The notes under the pieces are model-generated. The model searched no databases. It was not told where the DNA came from and worked only from the letters and a program-made list of their open reading frames with translations. From Chersky-806 sp038252255 (GTDB lineage: Bacteria; Actinomycetota; Acidimicrobiia; IMCC26256; JAENVU01), in contig JBBSAM010000014.1 in NCBI GenBank assembly GCA_038252255.1, forward strand, positions 1 to 64,000: a stretch of DNA of 64,000 nucleotides, read 5' to 3'. Shown here one piece after another: positions 17,279-25,405 of this stretch. A program made the translations under genes and the position numbers. Numbering within the stretch: the stretch's first letter is position 1; each line of letters starts with the position of its first letter.

Positions 17279-18091
17279 ATGCCGAGCGAGGCCGAGCGAC
17301 CGATCCTGCGGGTGCACGACATCGACGTCGTCTACGGCGAGGCGATCCATGTGCTGCGGGGGGTCAGCCTCGAAGTCCCGAGGGGCTCGATCGTCGCCAT
17401 GCTGGGTGCGAACGGCGCAGGCAAGACGACCCTGCTGCGCGCCTGCTCGGGCCTGCTGGGCGTGCACCAAGGGTCCGTCACCTCGGGGATCATCGAGTTC
17501 GAAGGTGTCCGCATCGAACGGGCCAATCCCGCCTCGGTCGTGCGCCGGGGCCTCGCGCAGGTGATGGAGGGCCGGCGGATCTTCGGCGAGCTCACCGTGG
17601 AGGACAACCTGCGTGCGGGCGCGTTCACCCGGCGCGACCGCGCCGGGATCCGATCGAGCTACGAGCACGTGCTCGAGCTCTTCCCCGTGCTGCGCGAACG
17701 GCGACGGTACCAAGCCGGCTTCCTGTCGGGCGGTGAGCAACAGATGCTCGCGATTGCCCGCGCGCTCATGGCCGCCCCGCGGCTGCTGCTGCTCGACGAA
17801 CCCTCGCTCGGGCTGGCACCGATGATCGTCGAGCAGATCCGCGACATCATCGCGACGATCAACGACACCGGCACGAGCGTCCTCCTCGTCGAACAGAACG
17901 CGTCGATGGCGCTGTCGATCGCGCAGCACGCCTATGTTCTGGAGACGGGGCGGGTCGTGCGCCAGGGACCCGGACCGGAGCTGCTCGATGACCCCGAAAT
18001 TCGCCGCCTCTATCTCGGCGCGAGCAAAGAGGTCCGGCACTCGTACACCACGCTCGCGGCATCTTCTCGCGTCCGGCCGTGGATGCCTTGA
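17279..18091 (+). CDS. Branched-chain amino acid type ABC ATPase (LivF family)
   Basis: A 270-residue ATPase. It has Walker A GANGAGKTT, signature LSGGEQQMLAIARAL, Walker B LLLLDEPSLGLAP (the SLGLAP ending is characteristic of LivF) and the switch in VLLVEQN. A C-terminal tail of about 20 residues follows the normal end. It is the first gene of an operon livF-livG-AMP binding-livH-livM-binding protein; its end overlaps livG by 13 bp. Confidence 0.92.
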   Translation: MPSEAERPILRVHDIDVVYGEAIHVLRGVSLEVPRGSIVAMLGANGAGKTTLLRACSGLLGVHQGSVTSGIIEFEGVRIERANPASVVRRGLAQVMEGRRIFGELTVEDNLRAGAFTRRDRAGIRSSYEHVLELFPVLRERRRYQAGFLSGGEQQMLAIARALMAAPRLLLLDEPSLGLAPMIVEQIRDIIATINDTGTSVLLVEQNASMALSIAQHAYVLETGRVVRQGPGPELLDDPEIRRLYLGASKEVRHSYTTLAASSRVRPWMP

Positions 18092-18906
18092 CGTCGGCCG
18101 CCATCGCGCCCGGATCGGATGCGCGCGTCGAGCCGGGCCCCGTCCCGTTGCTCGAGGTCTCCGACGTCACCCTGCGCTTCGGTGGCATCAACACGCTCAC
18201 GACCGTCGGGTTCGAGGTCTCCGCCGGCGAGCTGTTCGCGATCATCGGTCCGAACGGTGCCGGCAAGACCGCGATCTTCAACTGTCTCAACGGGGTCTAC
18301 CGGCCCCAGACCGGCTCAATCGTGCTCGACGGAGTCGAGCTCGTCGGCCGTCGACCGTCGGCGATCGCCGCGCGGGGGCTCGCCCGTACGTTCCAGAACC
18401 TCGCGCTGTTCACCAACCTCGATGTGATCGACAATCTGATGCTGGGTCGCCACCACTTGATGCGCACCGGCTTCCTCTCGGGGACGGTCTGGGTCGGGCG
18501 GGCCAAGCGGGAAGAGGTGATGCACCGGCGCCCCTGTGAGGAGATCGCCGAGCTGCTGATGATCGACGCGTACCGCGGGATGCCGGTCGCGACGCTGCCG
18601 TACGGGGTGCAGAAGCGGGTCGAGCTCGGCCGGGCGTTGGCCATGGATCCGAAGCTCCTGCTCCTCGACGAGCCCGTGGCGGGCATGAATGTCGAGGAGA
18701 CCGAGGCGATGGCGCGCACGATCCTGCAGCTGCGCGCCGAGCTGGGGCTGACGATGATTCTCGTCGAGCACGACATGCACCTCGTCATGGAGCTCGCGGA
18801 CCGGGTGCTCGCGCTCAACTTCGGCGAGGTGGCCGCCGTCGGCTCGCCGGCGGCCATTCAGTCCGATCCATCTGTGATCGCGGCGTACCTGGGCGGCGAT
18901 GCATGA
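18079..18906 (+). CDS. Branched-chain amino acid type ABC ATPase (LivG family)
   Basis: A 275-residue ATPase. It has Walker A GPNGAGKTA, a LivG-type ARTFQNLALF motif, signature LPYGVQKRVELGRAL, Walker B LLLLDEPVAGMN and H-switch ILVEHDMH. The residue after the Walker A Lys-Thr is Ala instead of the usual Thr, a mild deviation. GTG 18079 or TTG 18088 could start it; the latter overlaps the LivF stop as TTGA, a pattern used repeatedly in this genome. Confidence 0.92.
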   Translation: MDALTSAAIAPGSDARVEPGPVPLLEVSDVTLRFGGINTLTTVGFEVSAGELFAIIGPNGAGKTAIFNCLNGVYRPQTGSIVLDGVELVGRRPSAIAARGLARTFQNLALFTNLDVIDNLMLGRHHLMRTGFLSGTVWVGRAKREEVMHRRPCEEIAELLMIDAYRGMPVATLPYGVQKRVELGRALAMDPKLLLLDEPVAGMNVEETEAMARTILQLRAELGLTMILVEHDMHLVMELADRVLALNFGEVAAVGSPAAIQSDPSVIAAYLGGDA

Positions 18907-18922
18907 ACGACAGGGGGAACGC

Positions 18923-20716
18923 ATGAGCGCGGTGGCGCCCGTTCGCGGCGGCGCCGAGCTCGGCGGGCCGGCCGCGGCGTCCTCGCTCCCCGAGCTGCTC
19001 GCGGCACGGGCGATCATGTCGCCCGATCGAGTGGCGTGGCGCCAGAAGCGGCTCGGGCTCTGGACCGAGACCAGCTGGGCGCAACTCGAAGCGCGGGCGG
19101 CCGCGTACGCCGCTGGCTTCGCGAACCTTGGGGTCGAGCCGGGCTCCCGTGTGGCGATGATCGTCGGGCCCGGCATCGAGGCCGCGGCAGCCGGACTCGG
19201 TCTGCAGGGGATGGGCTCGGTCGTGGTGTCGCTGCACCCGGGTCGGTCCGCGCCGGAGCTCGGCGCGCTGCTCGCCGACGCCGACGTGCAGATCGCGATC
19301 GCCGAGGATGCCGAGCAGCTCGCGACCATCCTCGAGGCGCGCCCCCTGGTGCCGCGACTGCGCGAGGTGTTCGTGGTCGACCGCCGCGGCATCCCGGTGT
19401 CGACCGGGTCACCCGCGCAACTCGTCACCGTGGCCGAACGATCTGATGACGGCACGCACGCGATCGATTCGTGGCGCGAGTCGGTAAGCCGCCTCGCGCC
19501 CGACGGACCGGCGCTGCTCGTGCTGACCGTCGGCGGATCGGGCGCCCCGCGGCCCGTCACTCTCACTCACGCGAACCTCATGGCCGCTACCCGCGCCTTG
19601 GCTGAGGGGGTTCCCGTCGTGAGCGACGACGAGATCCTCTCCTACCTGCCTCCGAGCCACGTCCTCGAGTGCGTGCTCTCGACGGGTGTTGCTCCGCTCG
19701 CCGGCGCCGTCGTCAGCGTCGGCGACGGACCGGATGGGGTGCTCACGGACCTGCGCGACGTGCGACCCACGGTGCTGTTGGGGGTGCCGAGCCTCTGGGA
19801 CCGCCTCGCCGAGCGCGCGCAGGAGCGGCGCTCGCGCACCGGCTGGCTGAAGGGGAAGGTGCTCGACGCGGGTCTCCGTCGCGGCCGCCGTTCCCTTGCG
19901 GCGCGCAGGAGCGGTGCGCGGCCCGGGCTGCTCGCAGGCCGGCTCAGCACCCGGCGCGTCCTTGCCTTGCTCGGGCTCGACCGCACCCGCGCGCCGCTCA
20001 GCGCGCTCGCGTCGCTCGCCGACCAGACCGCCGACGCTCTCGGAGCCATCGGGCTGGTGGTGCGGCAGTGTTACGGCACGGCGGAGGCGAGCGGGCTGCT
20101 CACCCTCGAGCAGGCCGACAGCGTGCGGCCGGGCTCGGTGGGTCATCCGGTCGGCGCCACCGAGGTGCGCGTCGACGCGAATGGTGAGCTCCTCGCCCGC
20201 GGCGCGCAGATCGGACCCGACGCCCTCGATGCCGAAGGCTGGCTGCACACCGGAGATCGCGCGCGGGTCGACGACGATTCGGCGGTGCGCCTCGTCGGAC
20301 GGGCCGAGGATCTGATCGTCACGGTCGCCGGTGCCCGCGTCGACGCCGCGATGGTTGCCGAGGCGCTCGAGCGACTGCCCATCGTGCGGCGGGTGGTCGT
20401 CTGCGGCGACGGCCGGCGGAGCATCGGCGCGCTGCTGGAGCTCGACCCGCTCGAGCTCGGTGCCTGGGCCGCCGAGCGTTCGGCGCCCTTCAACGCGCTG
20501 GGAGACCTGCTCCAGTGGCCCGAGCTTCACAGCGAGCTCGAGCGCGGTGTCGCGGCGGCGAACGACGCGCTGCCGCCGGAAGCCCGGGTGCAGGAGTTCC
20601 GAGCGCTGCCCGGCCCGCTCGTGCTCCATGCCGAGCTCACCGGCACGCAGCGCCTTCGCCGCGCGGCTGCGCTCCGCCTCCACGCCCGCCTCGTCGAGGA
20701 GATGTATCGCGAATGA
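18923..20716 (+). CDS. AMP-binding (acyl-CoA synthetase-like) protein with degenerate motifs
   Basis: A 597-residue ANL-superfamily protein closest in layout to long-chain acyl-CoA synthetases. The phosphate-binding motif, normally TSGTTGxPKG, reads TVGGSGAPRPV. The YGxTE motif is CYGTAE, and the C-terminal catalytic-lysine region reads LTGTQRLRRAA with no lysine. The hinge region keeps HTGDRARVDDD and LVGRAEDLIV. The start at 18923 follows GGGGG at 5 bp. Acyl-CoA ligase genes are often embedded in liv-type clusters, suggesting uptake of carboxylic acids. The altered motifs suggest weak or no adenylation, perhaps a binding or regulatory role. Confidence 0.8.
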   Translation: MSAVAPVRGGAELGGPAAASSLPELLAARAIMSPDRVAWRQKRLGLWTETSWAQLEARAAAYAAGFANLGVEPGSRVAMIVGPGIEAAAAGLGLQGMGSVVVSLHPGRSAPELGALLADADVQIAIAEDAEQLATILEARPLVPRLREVFVVDRRGIPVSTGSPAQLVTVAERSDDGTHAIDSWRESVSRLAPDGPALLVLTVGGSGAPRPVTLTHANLMAATRALAEGVPVVSDDEILSYLPPSHVLECVLSTGVAPLAGAVVSVGDGPDGVLTDLRDVRPTVLLGVPSLWDRLAERAQERRSRTGWLKGKVLDAGLRRGRRSLAARRSGARPGLLAGRLSTRRVLALLGLDRTRAPLSALASLADQTADALGAIGLVVRQCYGTAEASGLLTLEQADSVRPGSVGHPVGATEVRVDANGELLARGAQIGPDALDAEGWLHTGDRARVDDDSAVRLVGRAEDLIVTVAGARVDAAMVAEALERLPIVRRVVVCGDGRRSIGALLELDPLELGAWAAERSAPFNALGDLLQWPELHSELERGVAAANDALPPEARVQEFRALPGPLVLHAELTGTQRLRRAAALRLHARLVEEMYRE

Positions 20717-21609
20717 GCAAATTCTTGGAGCTGTCCTTCGCGGGGGTTGCACTCGGGGCGCAGTACGCGCTCGTCGCGCTCGGATATGTCGTGATCTACC
20801 GGGCCACGAGCGTCATCAACTTCGCGCAGGGCGGGTTCGTGATGCTCGGCGCGTACCTGGCGTTCGACTTCCACCAGACGTGGGGTCTGCCGTTCTACCT
20901 CGCGGTCGTGCTCGCGATGGCCGGGGGCGCCATCGTCGGTGCGTTGGTCGAGGCGTTGATCCTGCGTCGGCTCGTTGGGCGACCTCCGTTCGTCATCATC
21001 ATGGTGACGATTGGCCTCCTGATCCTGATCGAGCAGCTCGTCCCGGTGGTGTGGGGCCAGGACCCACTGCCGCTCGGCGACCCCTGGGGCGTGCACGCGG
21101 TCAAGCTGGGCGACGTCGCGCTCGCGGTCGGGGACCTGTGGACGATCGGCATCGTCGCGGTGGTGCTGGTCGTGTTCTTCCTGTACTTCAAGTTCTCACG
21201 CATGGGTGTCGCGATGCGCGCCACGGCTTCCGACCAGGAAGCGGCGCTCGCGCAGGGCATCGGCGCCGGTCTGGTCATCGGCGTCTCCTGGGCCATCGCC
21301 GGGGCTGTCGCGGCGCTCGCCGGTGTCACGCTCGCGGGCGGTGGCGGTGGCGTTCGCCTCGACATCGAGCTCGTGGCCCTCGCCGCGCTCCCCGCGATCA
21401 TCCTCGGCGGGCTCGACTCGCCCGTCGGCGCGGTCGTCGGCGGGCTGGTGATCGGGCTCGCCCAGTCGCTCGCCTCCGGGTACCAGCCCGAGTACGCGCC
21501 GTGGCTGGGCAGCGGCTTCGATCTCGCGCTCCCGTACATCATCATGGTGATCGTCTTGCTGGTCCGGCCTTACGGGTTCTTCGGCCAGCGGGAGGTGCGA
21601 CGAGTGTGA
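20713..21609 (+). CDS. ABC transporter permease, LivH family
   Basis: A 298-residue permease starting at ATG 20713, which overlaps the preceding stop. It has the diagnostic SVINFAQGGFVMLGAYLA and the cytoplasmic coupling region around SRMGVAMRATASDQEAALAQGI, and ends RPYGFFGQREVRRV as LivH proteins do. About eight helices are visible. It pairs with LivM downstream to form the channel. Confidence 0.92.
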   Translation: MSKFLELSFAGVALGAQYALVALGYVVIYRATSVINFAQGGFVMLGAYLAFDFHQTWGLPFYLAVVLAMAGGAIVGALVEALILRRLVGRPPFVIIMVTIGLLILIEQLVPVVWGQDPLPLGDPWGVHAVKLGDVALAVGDLWTIGIVAVVLVVFFLYFKFSRMGVAMRATASDQEAALAQGIGAGLVIGVSWAIAGAVAALAGVTLAGGGGGVRLDIELVALAALPAIILGGLDSPVGAVVGGLVIGLAQSLASGYQPEYAPWLGSGFDLALPYIIMVIVLLVRPYGFFGQREVRRV

Positions 21610-22757
21610 TCGCGCGCCTCCTTTCCGTTGGCCGCCCCGCGGGGGGCCGGCCGAGCCGAAGCCTCATCCGCCGGCCCCAGGACCGGCTGCGTCTCACCTC
21701 GAGCTGGTCGCAGCGCACGTTCCTGGTGGTGCTCGCGCTCGTATGGTTGGCGACGCCGTCGTATGTGAGCGACTACTGGCTCGACGTCCTGGCCCGCTGC
21801 GGTCTCGCGGCGATCGGCGCGATCGGGCTCAACCTGCTGACCGGCTACACCGGCCAGATCTCGCTGGGCCACGCGTTCTTCATCGGCGTCGGCGCGTACG
21901 TGGCGGCGTGGTTCGGTGTCCAACAGCAGATGCCGCTCCTCGTTTGGCTCCCACTCTGCGCCATCATCGGCGGGCTCATCGGTGGCGCGATCGGGCCGGT
22001 CGCTCTGCGCCTGCGCGGCAACTACCTCGCGATCGTGACGGTCGGGTTGCTCTACATCGGCAACCTGATCTTCAACAATTGGGACAGCCTCACGGGTGGC
22101 CACGCGGGCACTGCGACCGCCGCGCCCGCTTCTATCGGCCCGGTCGACTTCACCAACCTGCACCTGTTCGGGCAGGTGTGGTCGCGCCGGCAGGGCTTGT
22201 TCTGGCTCGTCTGGTTGCTGGTCGCGCTCGCCGCCCTCGTGGCCAAGAACCTCGTGCGGACCCGGCCGGGACGGGCGATGCAAGCAGTGCGCGACCAGGA
22301 CGTCGCGGCCGAGGTCGTGGGGGTGAATGTCGCGGTCTACAAGGTCGGGGCCTTCGCGGTGTCGAGCGCGTTCGCTGCAGTGGCGGGCGGGCTCTTCGGC
22401 GTGGTGCAGCAGTTCGTGAACCCGAGCGACTTCGGGGGCGCGCCCGGCTTGCTGCTGTCGATCACCTACGTCGCGATGATCATCGTCGGCGGGATGGGCA
22501 CCATCGGAGGATCGGTCGTCGGTGCGCTGGTCGTGGTCGCGCTTCCCAACGTCATCCAGCAGATCAACCAGTCGATCGCGATCCCTCTTGTCAAGAGCAG
22601 CCCAACGGCCACTGACGGCGTCATCACCGTGTTCCAGCTCGACCAGCTCTTGTTCGGGGTCCTGATCATCGTGTTCCTGCTGTTCGAGTCTCGCGGGCTG
22701 GCGGCGGTGTGGCAGCGAGCGAAGCGCTATGTGGTGTCCTGGCCGTTTCCGTCGTGA
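21606..22757 (+). CDS. ABC transporter permease, LivM family
   Basis: A 383-residue permease. The start is GTG 21606 in a GTGA overlap with livH. It has LNLLTGYTGQISLGHAFFIG (the LivM signature), LRLRGNYLAIVTVG, a coupling loop RPGRAMQAVRDQDVAAEVVGV and a C-terminal stretch GGMGTIGGSVVGAL. About ten helices are visible. It has a rather long cytoplasmic N-terminus of about 40 residues. Confidence 0.92.
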   Translation: MIARLLSVGRPAGGRPSRSLIRRPQDRLRLTSSWSQRTFLVVLALVWLATPSYVSDYWLDVLARCGLAAIGAIGLNLLTGYTGQISLGHAFFIGVGAYVAAWFGVQQQMPLLVWLPLCAIIGGLIGGAIGPVALRLRGNYLAIVTVGLLYIGNLIFNNWDSLTGGHAGTATAAPASIGPVDFTNLHLFGQVWSRRQGLFWLVWLLVALAALVAKNLVRTRPGRAMQAVRDQDVAAEVVGVNVAVYKVGAFAVSSAFAAVAGGLFGVVQQFVNPSDFGGAPGLLLSITYVAMIIVGGMGTIGGSVVGALVVVALPNVIQQINQSIAIPLVKSSPTATDGVITVFQLDQLLFGVLIIVFLLFESRGLAAVWQRAKRYVVSWPFPS

Positions 22758-22828
22758 GCGCGGCGCGAAGGTCCCGGTCGGCCCGCCGCGCTATCGTGCC
22801 CGGAGGGGAGAGGGCGGAGGTGACACCG

Positions 22829-24103
22829 ATGAAGACGCGTGCACACGGCCTGACGATCGTCCTGGTGGTGCTGGCCTTGGTGGCCGTGGCCTGCGGGGGT
22901 GGTGGTCGGGGTACCAGCGGCAAGTCGACCGGCGGCAAGAAGGGCGCTCCGAGCTCGACCACCGGGTTCGACGGGACCACGATCACGGTCGGCGCCATCT
23001 CGCCGCAGACGGGCATCGCGTCGATCATCGGCATCCCGCTCACCGCCGGCAACCAGGTCTACTTCGACGCGCTCAACGCGAAGGGTGGCATCGCCGGCAA
23101 GTACAAGGTGAACCTCGAGGTGCGCGACAGCGCGTACAACTCGAACACGGCGCAACAGAACTACTCGGACCTGCGCGACAAGGTGGCGATGCTCGCCCAG
23201 GTCCTCGGGACCGACATCACCAATGCGCTGCTCACCCCGATGCGCCAGGACGACATGGTGGGAGCTCCGGCCACCCTCGACGCCGAGTGGGTTCGCGATC
23301 CCAACCTCCTCCCGGTCGCGGGCCCGTACCAGATCGAGGCGATCAACGGGCTGGCGTACTGGGTCAACGAGGGTGGCGGGAAGGGCAAGACGCTCTGCGT
23401 CATCCGCGCCGACGACCTCTACGGGCAGGCCGGCCTCGACGGCGTCAAGTACGCAGCGACCAAGCTCGACTTCCATCTCGGTACGGTGGCGGAGTTTCCG
23501 GCCTCGTCGACCGATCTGACCGCGCAGCTTCAGCAGGTGCGAAGCGGTTGCGACGCGGTCTGGCTCGTCGCCCTGCCCACGGCCACGATCCCGACCATGG
23601 GGGCGGCCGCGACGCAGGGACTTGACCTGCGCTGGATCGGCCAGGCGCCGACGTGGGTCTCGCTGCTCGCATCGGGCGCCACCGGCGACTACATGGCCCA
23701 GCACTTCTGGCTCGCGGCGCAGGGTCCGCAGTGGGGCGACACGTCCTCACCCGGAATGAAGCAGATGCTCGACGACATCGCCAGGTACAAGCCCGACCAG
23801 AAGCCCGACTTGTACTTCGCCTTCGGCTATGCCCAGGCGTTGACAGTGACGAAGCTGCTCGAGAAGGCCGTCGAGCTCGGCGACCTCAGCCATGCCGGAA
23901 TCAAGAAGGCACTCAACGAGTTGGGCACCGTCGACACGCTCGGGTTGGCCGGCACCTACACCTACGGACCCCCGGCTCAGCGCGTCCCGCCCGAGCAGAC
24001 GACGATCTTCGCCGTCGACCCGAACGTGCCCGGCGCGTTGAAGGCGCTGAAGGTGAACTACGAATCCACCGCCGTGAAGTCCTACAAGTTCCCGAAGTCC
24101 TGA
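22829..24103 (+). CDS. Liv-type substrate-binding lipoprotein
   Basis: A 424-residue periplasmic-binding (type I) lipoprotein. The signal ends LVALVAVACGGGG (lipobox VAVAC) and is followed by a Gly/Ser/Lys linker. The mature protein contains ITVGAISPQTG and two lobes of the ANF-receptor/LivK fold. ATG 22829 has GGAGGTG at 6 bp; in-frame sequence further upstream is shadow of livM. The ligand is unknown: LivK relatives with an acyl-CoA-ligase-like neighbour often take aromatic or aliphatic acids. Confidence 0.9.
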   Translation: MKTRAHGLTIVLVVLALVAVACGGGGRGTSGKSTGGKKGAPSSTTGFDGTTITVGAISPQTGIASIIGIPLTAGNQVYFDALNAKGGIAGKYKVNLEVRDSAYNSNTAQQNYSDLRDKVAMLAQVLGTDITNALLTPMRQDDMVGAPATLDAEWVRDPNLLPVAGPYQIEAINGLAYWVNEGGGKGKTLCVIRADDLYGQAGLDGVKYAATKLDFHLGTVAEFPASSTDLTAQLQQVRSGCDAVWLVALPTATIPTMGAAATQGLDLRWIGQAPTWVSLLASGATGDYMAQHFWLAAQGPQWGDTSSPGMKQMLDDIARYKPDQKPDLYFAFGYAQALTVTKLLEKAVELGDLSHAGIKKALNELGTVDTLGLAGTYTYGPPAQRVPPEQTTIFAVDPNVPGALKALKVNYESTAVKSYKFPKS

Positions 24104-24143
24104 GACCGGGGACGGCGCGGTTGCGTCGGGCATCCCGCGACTC

Positions 24144-24356
24144 TCACGCGCCCGGACCCGACGATGCGCTATACCGGATGCTGAGGCGAAGCGAACCCAG
24201 CGTCGGGATCACCGGATTCAATCGGAGCATGTCGTCGCGGGTTTCGATTCCTGCATAGCCGCACTGGATCAGGTCGATGGTTCCGGCCATGGCCCCGAGA
24301 TGGATGCCTTCCGGACACACACCATCTTTGTCGTCACATGGAGTCGAGATCTCGCG
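24144..24356 (-). pseudogene. Remnant of a glycoside hydrolase family 65 phosphorylase, C-terminal end
   Basis: About 70 residues on the minus strand contain EGIHLGAMAGTIDLIQ, followed by GIETRDDMLRLNPVIP and LRLSIRYS. This is the characteristic C-terminal barrel end of GH65 maltose/trehalose/kojibiose phosphorylases. Upstream residues lose similarity (the usual Ser/Thr-rich lead-in reads DDKDGVCP), and the rest of an enzyme of about 750 residues is absent, so this is a relic. Confidence 0.75.
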
Positions 24357-24387
24357 CGTGCCTCGCCCGCGGCGCGCGGTGGCGGTG

Positions 24388-25392
24388 TCAGGCGTCGTAG
24401 GTGTGCGTGAAGCGGCGTAGCACCTGCCGGTAGTTGACCCGCTCGTAGGCCTCCGGGTCCGGGACCGATCGCGCGCTGACACTGCCCCGAGCCTGCGTCA
24501 CCGACTCGTACTCGTGGTCCTCGAGCCACGCCGCGAGGCCCCGGTGCAGGGTGCCGAGGTGCTCGGGGCCGTGCACGAGCAACGACGAGGTGGTCATCAC
24601 GACGTCAGCCCCGGCCAGCAGCGCCTTGACCGCGTCCTCCGGGGTGTGGACGCCGGTCGACAGTGCGAGCGAGCACGACACCCGGCCGTGGAGCAGCGCG
24701 ATCCAGCGCAGTGGGAGCCGCAGCTCGGCCGAGGTGGAGAGGTCCAGGGTCGGGCTGACGGCCAGAGACTCGAGGTCCACGTCGGGCTGATAGAAGCGGT
24801 TGAAGCACACGACGCCGTCTGCTCCGCTCGCCGCGACTTGGCCGACGAAGTGCGAGATGGTCGTGAAGAACGGTGAGATCTTGACGGCGAGCGGCACCGA
24901 GATCTCGTCGCGAACCGCTCGGACGAGGCCGAGGAGCTCGACCTCCAGCGATGCAGACGTGTCATCGGCGTTCGCCCCGAGGCCGTAGACGTTGAGCTCG
25001 AGCGCGTCTGCTCCCGCGTCGACGAGCTCCGATGCGTAACGGATCCATCCACCGCGCGTGGTGCCGTTGAGGCTCGCGATCACCGGCACATCGAGCCTGG
25101 CCTTGGCCTCCTCGACGAGCTGCAGGTGCCGATCGACTTCGTCGGCGCCTTCCGGTTCGGGGAAGTAGGTCAGCGCCTCGGCGAACGCCTCCGTTCCCTG
25201 CGTGAAGAGCTGCTGGCGTTCCACTGCGGCGGAGATGACGTCCTCCTCGAACAGCGACGGCAGCACCACCGCGGCCGCGCCCGCCGCTGCGAGCCGCTCG
25301 AGCGTGTCGATGCGCCCGGTCAATGGACTGGCCGATGCGACGAGGGGGCTCGCGAGCTCGAGGCCGAGATAGGTGGTCTTGAGATCCGTCAT
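24388..25392 (-). CDS. Dihydroorotate dehydrogenase-like flavoprotein paired with PFOR
   Basis: A 334-residue FMN TIM-barrel protein of the PyrD-like group. Landmarks are TTYLGLELASPLVASASPLT at the start, VIASLNGTT, LELNVYGLG, VKISPFF, VCFNRFYQPD and STGVHTPEDAVKALLAGA. In full-length PyrD enzymes these positions bind FMN and orotate; the substrate set here is not canonical. It lies 13 bp downstream of the PFOR gene, a conserved pairing in actinobacteria and cyanobacteria, so it may feed electrons to or from ferredoxin. ATG 25392 is chosen; ATG 25401 would add three residues. Confidence 0.85.
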   Translation of the reverse strand: MTDLKTTYLGLELASPLVASASPLTGRIDTLERLAAAGAAAVVLPSLFEEDVISAAVERQQLFTQGTEAFAEALTYFPEPEGADEVDRHLQLVEEAKARLDVPVIASLNGTTRGGWIRYASELVDAGADALELNVYGLGANADDTSASLEVELLGLVRAVRDEISVPLAVKISPFFTTISHFVGQVAASGADGVVCFNRFYQPDVDLESLAVSPTLDLSTSAELRLPLRWIALLHGRVSCSLALSTGVHTPEDAVKALLAGADVVMTTSSLLVHGPEHLGTLHRGLAAWLEDHEYESVTQARGSVSARSVPDPEAYERVNYRQVLRRFTHTYDA

Positions 25393-25405
25393 CGGTCGCA
25401 TTGCC

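Noticed and set aside
22761..22775. CGGCGCGAAGGTCCC as another DosR-like box before the Liv binding protein
   Set aside because: Only 11 of 15 positions match, and it lies at the tightly spaced livM end where a separate promoter is not needed.
24225..24260. T-arm-like sequence gggtttcgattcc suggesting a tRNA
   Set aside because: No matching acceptor, D or anticodon arms; it lies inside the GH65 relic on the opposite strand.
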